A stretch of DNA of 64,000 nt from Nemophila menziesii (taxonomy: Eukaryota; Streptophyta; Magnoliopsida; Boraginales; Hydrophyllaceae), in NCBI GenBank assembly GCA_029959085.1, contig JARWIR010000008.1:21810001-21874000 (forward strand), written 5' to 3'. Positions within the stretch are counted from its first letter, which is position 1. Every line of letters starts with the position of its first letter. The notes below the pieces were generated by a model. That model was not told where the DNA came from. It made no database searches and was given only the letters and a program-made list of their open reading frames with translations. The position numbers and the translations under genes were made by a program. Shown in pieces: positions 58,681 through 64,000 of the stretch.

Positions 58681-59512
58681 AGGGGTCAACTGGCACTATC
58701 ACAACCACCCCTATTAATCTGATATTTATCCCCAAGAACTATTTTCAGCTAGTTGGGCAACTTAACCAGCTTATGCTGGCGCAGGGTAAGGTCCTGTTGA
58801 ATATCATCACAACTGTCCAACACAGTCGAGTAATCCGCAACCGAGTAATCCACGCATAGAAGGATCGTCTTCGAGCCGTTCGAGACTAAGATATGAGGAT
58901 GATACTGACGCGACCTAAACCCCCTATGAAACTCACTCCCCCTGACTTTATTATATCTAGACTTCTATTCAGACTTCATTTTATTGATACTTTTATTATA
59001 TTTTATTCAGACTTTTATTTCGGTTTGTAATTAAATTTTATTAGATATTTAAAAAAATTTAATTTTTTATTTTTTATTTATTTCAGTCTCTAATTTATTT
59101 TTTACTGAAATTTTTATCGTAATTGGTTTGTAAATTTAATTTTTCAATTCTAAATTTTTTTTATCCCTATAGAAACCATGGTCATTGCTAGAGTTTAACA
59201 ATTTTAGCGACCACTGCGTAGTTAATAATGAGTTCACCACTCTAACGACCACCATTCAATTGTTAAAGGTTTTGGACGTCTAACAACTAAAAAGTGATCA
59301 TTAAAAACGATAGCCTTTACTGAACATTACAATGGTCACTATAAGCCAGTGGTTGGTAGGCAAATCTTACACGTACTCGCTATAAGTTACATTTAACAGC
59401 GAAACAATATCGACCCAAACTACAAACATTAGTTAAAACTTTGAACGATGGATATACTTATCTCTAGCGACCAGTGGTGGTAGCTATAGGTTAATCATGT
59501 AAAAGTGTAGTA
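58681..59512 (+). mobile_element. Older CACTA-like remnant, right part
   Basis: 58681-58860 continues a plus-strand reading (STGTITTTPINLIFIPKNYF, QLVGQLNQLMLAQGKVL). 59190-59500 holds TAGCGACCACT, CTAACGACCACCATTCAATTG and TCTAGCGACCAGTGGTGG phrases like CACTA subterminal motifs, ending near AAAAGTGTAGTA at 59501-59512, close to a TAGTG terminus. With 49081-50603 it looks like one old element split by the younger CACTA. Confidence 0.4.
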
Positions 59513-59582
59513 CTCTAATTTATGCACCAATTTAATTAATTAAGAGAACCGTCCAATGGACATAAAGAAAGAAGACATGAAA

Positions 59583-59662
59583 TTTACCTGATTAAGACCT
59601 TTATGAGGAGATAGTCTTTCATGAATTTACCTGATGAAGACCTTTATGAGGAGATAGATTAA
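59583..59662 (-). repeat. Duplicated exon end with second splice donor
   Basis: AATTTACCTGATTAAGACCT (59581) and AATTTACCTGATGAAGACCT (59624) begin two copies of a stretch of about 35 bases containing the exon-2 end and its GTAAAT donor. The upstream copy (in gene sense) is the one that fits the protein family. Confidence 0.8.
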
Positions 59663-60110
59663 CTCCAATATCAGCACTACAGAACATTGCTACTGAATCG
59701 GCGGCAGAATATATATGTGCATATCTTGTAACACAATTGTCCATGTTATTTGCTAAAGCTTTTGCCAAAGGACAACTAAATATAAGTCCAGCTCCACCAA
59801 ATCCTTGATTAAATGAGAGCCTATAATTTGTGTTGATATACTCGGATTGTCCTCCAAAATAATAAAACTTTGTATGATCATATTTCGCAAGAAGATCCAC
59901 GATGTTGTCTACGAATAAAATTGAATCATCGTCTACCATAACCAACCATCTAAGATCTCCATGTTCTTCCCTGAAAACCTCCATTATTCCATGTATTATC
60001 CGTGTCCATATAGGTGCCATAGGATGATGGATTCCTTCAATTAATTTACTGAGGTTATCTGAAACCCTATAATTAAGGAGGTGAAAGTTTAGACCACGGA
60101 AGAAGATCAC
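59631..60110 (-). pseudogene. DUF604 gene exon 2
   Basis: The acceptor TTGCAAG/GTG joins exon 1 in the expected phase and gives GDLLPWSKLSPP. The extra TAAT at about 60070 then puts the rest out of register. From there YRVSDNLSKLIEG, LRWLVMVDDDSILFVDN (the D-D-D nucleotide-sugar/metal motif), YYFGGQSEYI, FNQGFGGAGLIFSCPLAKAL and DIGVNLSPHKGLHQ are well conserved. An alternative acceptor, GGGTTTCAG/ATAAC at about 60055, would skip the lesion in frame at the cost of about 17 residues. Confidence 0.85.
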
Positions 60111-60184
60111 CTTGCAAACCAAAAGAGATAACTGTAAAGGATTTCGTTAAATTTATTTTATTAGACTAATGAAGAATTAATTAC

Positions 60185-60506
60185 CTGTCGGAGGCTTATC
60201 GAGGAAAAGGTAACCCCTTGAAACATTTGGTCTCCACCATGATTGAGTGTAGGCTTGTCTCTGATGCCAAGCTTTTTCAGAACCAATACGGCCAAACACA
60301 AGGTGGCGGAGATCGGTCGGGGAATCATCAGACCGTAATGCCAACCATTCCCAAGCTGAACAACTTGGATTGTTGAAGAACGCTATGAAGATTAAATAAA
60401 ACACTAAACCTGAAATTATCATCCATTTCCATAAAGCGCCAACAGAGAATTTATGTGCTAAAAATTTACAATTTTCTGAAACTTTATTGAGCTTGCTCGG
60501 CAACAT
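60185..60506 (-). pseudogene. DUF604 gene exon 1
   Basis: ATG at 60506. Residues 26-45 (WKWMIISGLVFYLIFIAFF) are a single membrane segment after a short N-terminus, as in type II Golgi enzymes. LRHLVFGRIGSEKAWHQRQ, WWRPN and GYLFLDKPP match the start of the catalytic domain. The donor is CCGACAG/GTAATT. Confidence 0.88.
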
Positions 60507-61329
60507 TTCTTTTCTTGATTACAAATAAGATCTAACATAGAACTTTGGAAGATTGGAAAATAAAAGAGTCAAAGGTATATCAGCGTCTTTCTGCATATAC
60601 TAGTGTTGTTTTTGTCTCCACATCTTGGAAGAACTATTAATATATGTCAACTGTGCTTTACTTACCAAATTATCATTTAAAATATCATTTAAAAAATAAA
60701 TAAAATATTTTTTGAATGCTCATTAAAAATACAATTAAAAGATCTTAAATGACTATTCATTTAATTTAGAATAAAAAACGTATGATGAAGAAAAAGAGTA
60801 ATACTCGCCTAAGTTTATTAGACCACTTTTTTAGTGGATATCGATTGAAAAAATAATTTAACTACCCCATTTTGCAAAAAAGGAGGGCCGCTCTGAATTT
60901 CTCGTGTACCTAATTATGCGAAAAAAATAAGTCTTATATAGTTATATAAATAAGTATTTATATAAAAAAAATTAAAAAAATTCATCTAAAATATTTACTT
61001 ACAATAATTTCTTGTTTCGAGTTTTGTTTTCCAAAATTTGTTTATAATTTCGAGTAGAATCATTTTAACACGTGACAAGAATAATTTATAAAATATATAA
61101 CTTATGAAAGATATAAAACATATTATTTAAAAAAATTTATAATTAAATTCTTTCTTGATTTTTTATTTTTTATTTCTTATTATTTACAATCTTTTCATTT
61201 TTTTATGAAATGTTAGGGGCTTGAGAATCTTAAGGTTTAATTTTATATAGGCTAAAATAATAAAAAATGAATATTTGACCTATCAATTAAATAACAGATC
61301 AGTCTAGTATATACATGTGCTTTCTTCAC
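60507..61329. other. Upstream region of DUF604 gene
   Basis: AT-rich, no gene. It would hold the promoter of the DUF604 gene and the 3' end of the next gene. I see no convincing motif. Confidence 0.5.
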
Positions 61330-62190
61330 CTCGCAAATAACATACCAGAAAGGCTTCTTTGTTGCGAATTTCATTTTCCACTTAAGGACACGTGGATACC
61401 TGCCCGAGTATTTAGGACTTCGAATGGTCACGTGTTCGTAAAACCATGGCTTAAACAAAACAAAATATAACTTTTAAATTGCGATTAAAAAAATAAATTA
61501 AGTTAAACATACATATTACAGTTGTTAACTCACCACAAATATGAGCGCACACCCCAAAATGTTGTTAATGGTTCCATTTCGAATCGGTCGCATCACATAA
61601 TCCACAATGTGGCTAGCCCAGTCGTAGTCCCTCATGTGTTCGAGATCCTCACAATACCTAACCATCCACCTAGGGGTTTTGGATCCAGTTGGGTAAAAGA
61701 TGGTGGTCATCGCAAGAATACCTAAAAGAATAACGAAATCCTGTATTGTTTCATCGATCTGCGGTTCCAGGTCTAGCACCTGTGTTATTCGTTTTTTAAT
61801 GTCTGAATCGCTGAGTTGTCCCTTCACATCGGGACAGTTGAGATCGAACCAGGCTAAATTCTCACCATTATCTGTTGTCTTCATAACGTGTAGCTCTTCA
61901 CTTCCACCTTCTACTCCCATAATAAGCTGTACATCATGGGGTGTGAGCTCGATACACTTCCGTCCAATAAAGAATCCACCTTCATCAGAAGAATAAGTTC
62001 TCAATATATCATGAATATACGCCCCTCCTTTCCTGAAGCCTTCTTCATCTCCTTTCGTGTCATAAACACCACGTAATTAGCATGTAGAATGGAAATAGTT
62101 TACACGCTAACACGTGATCATCTGTTACCCTCGAACCAGAAAGAACGGAAACAATAGCCTCCATTGAAGATCGGTATGTAATTTTCGCCA
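61330..62190 (-). CDS. Plant-mobile-domain/DUF1985-like protein, partial gene model
   Basis: Two exons are well supported: about 62055-61534 and 61449-61330, joined by an 84-base intron (TTTGTG/GTGAGT; TTTAAG/CCATGG) that keeps frame. The protein reads EEGFRKGGAYIHDILRTYSS, FFIGRKCIELTPHDVQLIMG, IQDFVILLGILAMTTIFYP, YDWASHIVDYVMRPI, ILGCALIFVV, then PWFYEHVTIRSPKYSGRYP and RVLKWKMKF. The order (short fold, 'T-x-x-D-V-x-x-I-x-G', then 'W-F-Y-E-H ... P-R-x-L-K-W') resembles plant mobile domain or DUF1985 proteins, often linked to transposons or Ulp1-like proteases. A first exon at about 62190-62128 (MAKITYRSSMEAIVSVLSGS) is possible, but its junction does not fit cleanly. A downstream exon past 61330 (donor GAG/GTGAAG) was not found. 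The assignment to a named family is tentative. Confidence 0.5.
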
Positions 62191-62713
62191 TACCTTGAAA
62201 ACAACGTACAAATTAGCATGTAGAATGGCAATATTTACTAGTCAGTAGTGCCTATTACCATCAGTAGATACTATTTGTTATTACCATCAGTAGAATTAAT
62301 ATAGGGAATTAATATAGGGGATTGCATTCATATGTTTTGTATTTGGTACTATTTTCAGGTGTAATTACCGGCTCACCTTCAGTGGCTTTTGGATGATTTG
62401 AAGACTAAAAATTCATTTTGAGTAGATAAACCAGAAGAGAGCAAAAGAAAATGAGAAGCGAAAAACAAAAGACTGAGGAGAAAAAAATAGGGAAGAAGAA
62501 AAAGGACTAGAAATTTTGATCCCAACCAGTTACTACTAGTTAGAATATTATGGACCCAGCTGTGAATTTTGACCCTATTCTTTTGAATTTTTCACGTGAA
62601 TTCTTTTAATAAATTAAATCCTTTATCAAGTTAACATATGTTACAATACTAATTAACATATATATAAATCATCACACTGTGCAAGAAGTTATGCATCCAA
62701 CAAAAATTAATAT

Positions 62714-62746
<33 letters not shown>
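62714..62746. repeat. AT microsatellite
   Basis: About 16 AT units. Confidence 0.9.
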
Positions 62747-62747
<1 letters not shown>

Positions 62748-62756
62748 TAATTCAAT

Positions 62757-62872
62757 GCAGCACGTCCAAAAAAAAAGCAGAAGTTATGCATCCAACAAAA
62801 ATTACAGCAGCTGTACGTCCAAAAAAAAACGCAACAGCTGTGCGTCCGGAAAAAAAAAACAGCAGCTGTGGT
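62757..62872 (+). repeat. Short tandem repeats with A-runs
   Basis: Units of about 32 bases with CAGCAGCTGTNCGTCC and runs of eight to ten A occur three to four times. The Lys/Ser-rich frame at 62755-62943 comes from the repeat. Confidence 0.7.
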
Positions 62873-63140
62873 TTTTGAGTTCAAATAAACTCATAACATA
62901 CTCAATTACTTCAACCTTAAACAACTCAAAAATATTTCGGTAGACCATACAAATCACATATGCAGTTTAATTTGAAAACAAATTTACAAAAATCAAGTCA
63001 CTACACAACGTTCATTATTCTGAATCAAATCCTATTCAATTACTACACAATTATAACTAAGCTGAAAGAGAATTAATATAGGGGATTGCATTCATATAAA
63101 CCACAAATCAGTAGAGCCTATTACCATCGGTAGATACTAA

Positions 63141-63776
63141 ATCCAAATCAATAAATTACTTAACTACTTTAACACACTAGAAACACAACAAAATTAAGGA
63201 TTGCAGTCAGTTAGATCAAAAAATCATTACAGCCATACCCACCTATGGATTTCATAACTAAACTATAACTTACGACCTAATACCCACGCTCAACACACCA
63301 TAAAGACATTTAATCATAGAAATATGGATATTGATAATAACCCAGATACAATTAGACACTTTTTCCTTATAATTGAAGAAACAGTAAAGAAATTTCTAAC
63401 CTTTCACTTTGTTTTTCTTCTTTGTCTTCGTCTTCAACCGGGGCCGCACCATCTTTTGTACTCACACCACACATTACTATTACAATCTCACAGAAAACTA
63501 TCAGTGGAAAGAGGAATTTTTTGGGGTGTGATTACGTGATTCGGGGCGCGGGAGGATTTATTTTCCTTTTTTATTTCCAGACCAATTTCATAAATTACGC
63601 GTATACAGGTTAAAAAAAGTAGACGCGTGTGTTTCACCAATAAAAGAAATGAGGCGCGTTAAGAAGCTGCGTTGGAACTTTAGGGGTAGTTTGGTCAATA
63701 GTGTGGTTTGGACCCTTTGAGCTTATTTTGGTGGTGTGTGGTCTTGTTAGGTAACTAACCCTTACTAAAAAAAAAA
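63141..63776. other. Intergenic, no gene seen
   Basis: Mixed composition, more GC-rich near 63530-63700 (GCGTGTGTTTCACC, GAGGCGCGTTAAG). No recognisable element or protein. The two overlapping short plus-strand frames (63324-63613) have no support. Confidence 0.5.
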
Positions 63777-64000
63777 TTTAGTTGTTAGATAGACAATTAA
63801 TAACTAGAAAAAATCTTATTATCAAACTAACTTATTATTTGAAGAGTAAATTCAACATTTATCCTTATGATATAGGAAATACACAAATATATCAAGCTAT
63901 AAATTTTTCAACAATAATCCTCGTGATATCATATATGTATGGGTGTATCAATATATTATTGTGTTAGTTTTGTATGACATTTATGAAAATATAGAATAAG
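63777..64000. repeat. Large duplicated unit, start of copy C
   Basis: The last 224 bases match 5515-5770 of copy A and 21780-22030 of copy B, including the shared runs GTAAATTCAACATT and CCTCGTGATATCA. Copy C therefore starts in the middle of the unit and runs off the window. It is a third copy about 40 kb from copy B. Confidence 0.75.

Larger units (their letters stand above)
42585..60506 (-). pseudogene. DUF604-type glycosyltransferase gene, four exons, 16-kb second intron
   Basis: Exons at 60506-60185, 60110-59631, 43599-43055 and 42683-42585 read through as a plant DUF604 protein, a fringe-like Golgi glycosyltransferase family whose exact substrates are mostly unknown. Splice signals are canonical: CAG/GTAATT, CAG/GTAAAT with TACAG/ATT, GAG/GTAATT with TTTCAG/GAT. 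Two lesions are visible: a 4-base TAAT insertion early in exon 2, and a 1-base deletion in exon 3 near 43460. Intron 2 (43600-59630) holds a LINE tail, half of a foldback element, an older CACTA-like stretch and a CACTA element. The gene is probably a pseudogene. Sequencing error or use of a different acceptor could rescue exon 2 but not exon 3. Confidence 0.85.
62228..63140. repeat. Dispersed direct duplication upstream of the 61330-62190 gene
   Basis: TAGTGCCTATTACCATCAGT and AATTAATATAGGGGATTGCA occur at 62246-62330 and again, in swapped order, at 63069-63140. The intervening DNA has no gene. GGAATTAATATAG is itself doubled at 62300-62325. Confidence 0.65.

Overview
This is nuclear DNA of a flowering plant, almost certainly a eudicot. 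It is AT-rich and dominated by transposable elements of plant-specific types: a Ty3/gypsy element with a tRNA-Asp primer site, a CACTA (En/Spm) element, L1-type LINEs with an RNase H tail, tRNA-headed SINEs and hAT-type MITEs. It also holds degenerate plant telomere-like CCCTAAA runs. Two host-type genes are present, both on the minus strand. Nothing in the window suggests a bacterial or organellar origin.

Layout, left half. A long low-coding repeat unit occurs as copy A (1-7685), copy B (16021-40765, split by later insertions) and the start of copy C (63777 to the window end). Copy A keeps the uninterrupted sites for three insertions found in copy B: an hAT-type MITE (22921-23515), a LINE (about 23683-28519) and an LTR element (28916-40172). 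Between A and B lie copia remnants (7697-8700), a MITE (8794-9371), a decayed LINE tail (11195-12010) and a 3.8 kb foldback-like element (12195-15985). That element has CCA/GGT-rich inverted arms, a telomere-like core and two SINEs.

The LTR element at 28916-40172 lies on the minus strand. Its two 1531-bp LTRs differ at roughly fifteen positions by eye and are flanked by a GTCTC target duplication, so it inserted recently. It has gag, protease and the integrase C-terminal tail, but the reverse transcriptase, RNase H and integrase core are absent. A further open frame resembles a plant-transposon protein domain, and the gag gene carries a nested solo LTR.

Right half. A DUF604-type glycosyltransferase gene runs from 60506 down to 42585 in four exons. 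Its second intron is about 16 kb because a LINE tail, half a foldback element, an older CACTA-like remnant and an 8.1-kb CACTA element (50604-58680) sit inside it. The gene carries a 4-bp insertion and a 1-bp deletion, so it is probably a pseudogene. In the CACTA element a six-exon TNPA-type gene splices into an intact 440-residue frame, while the TNP2-type transposase has two in-frame stops and a frameshift. Beyond it, 61330-62190 holds exons of a plant-mobile-domain-like protein.

Coordinates of splice sites and element ends were placed by reading consensus signals, terminal repeats, target duplications and the A/B comparison. Ends of old, decayed elements are approximate.
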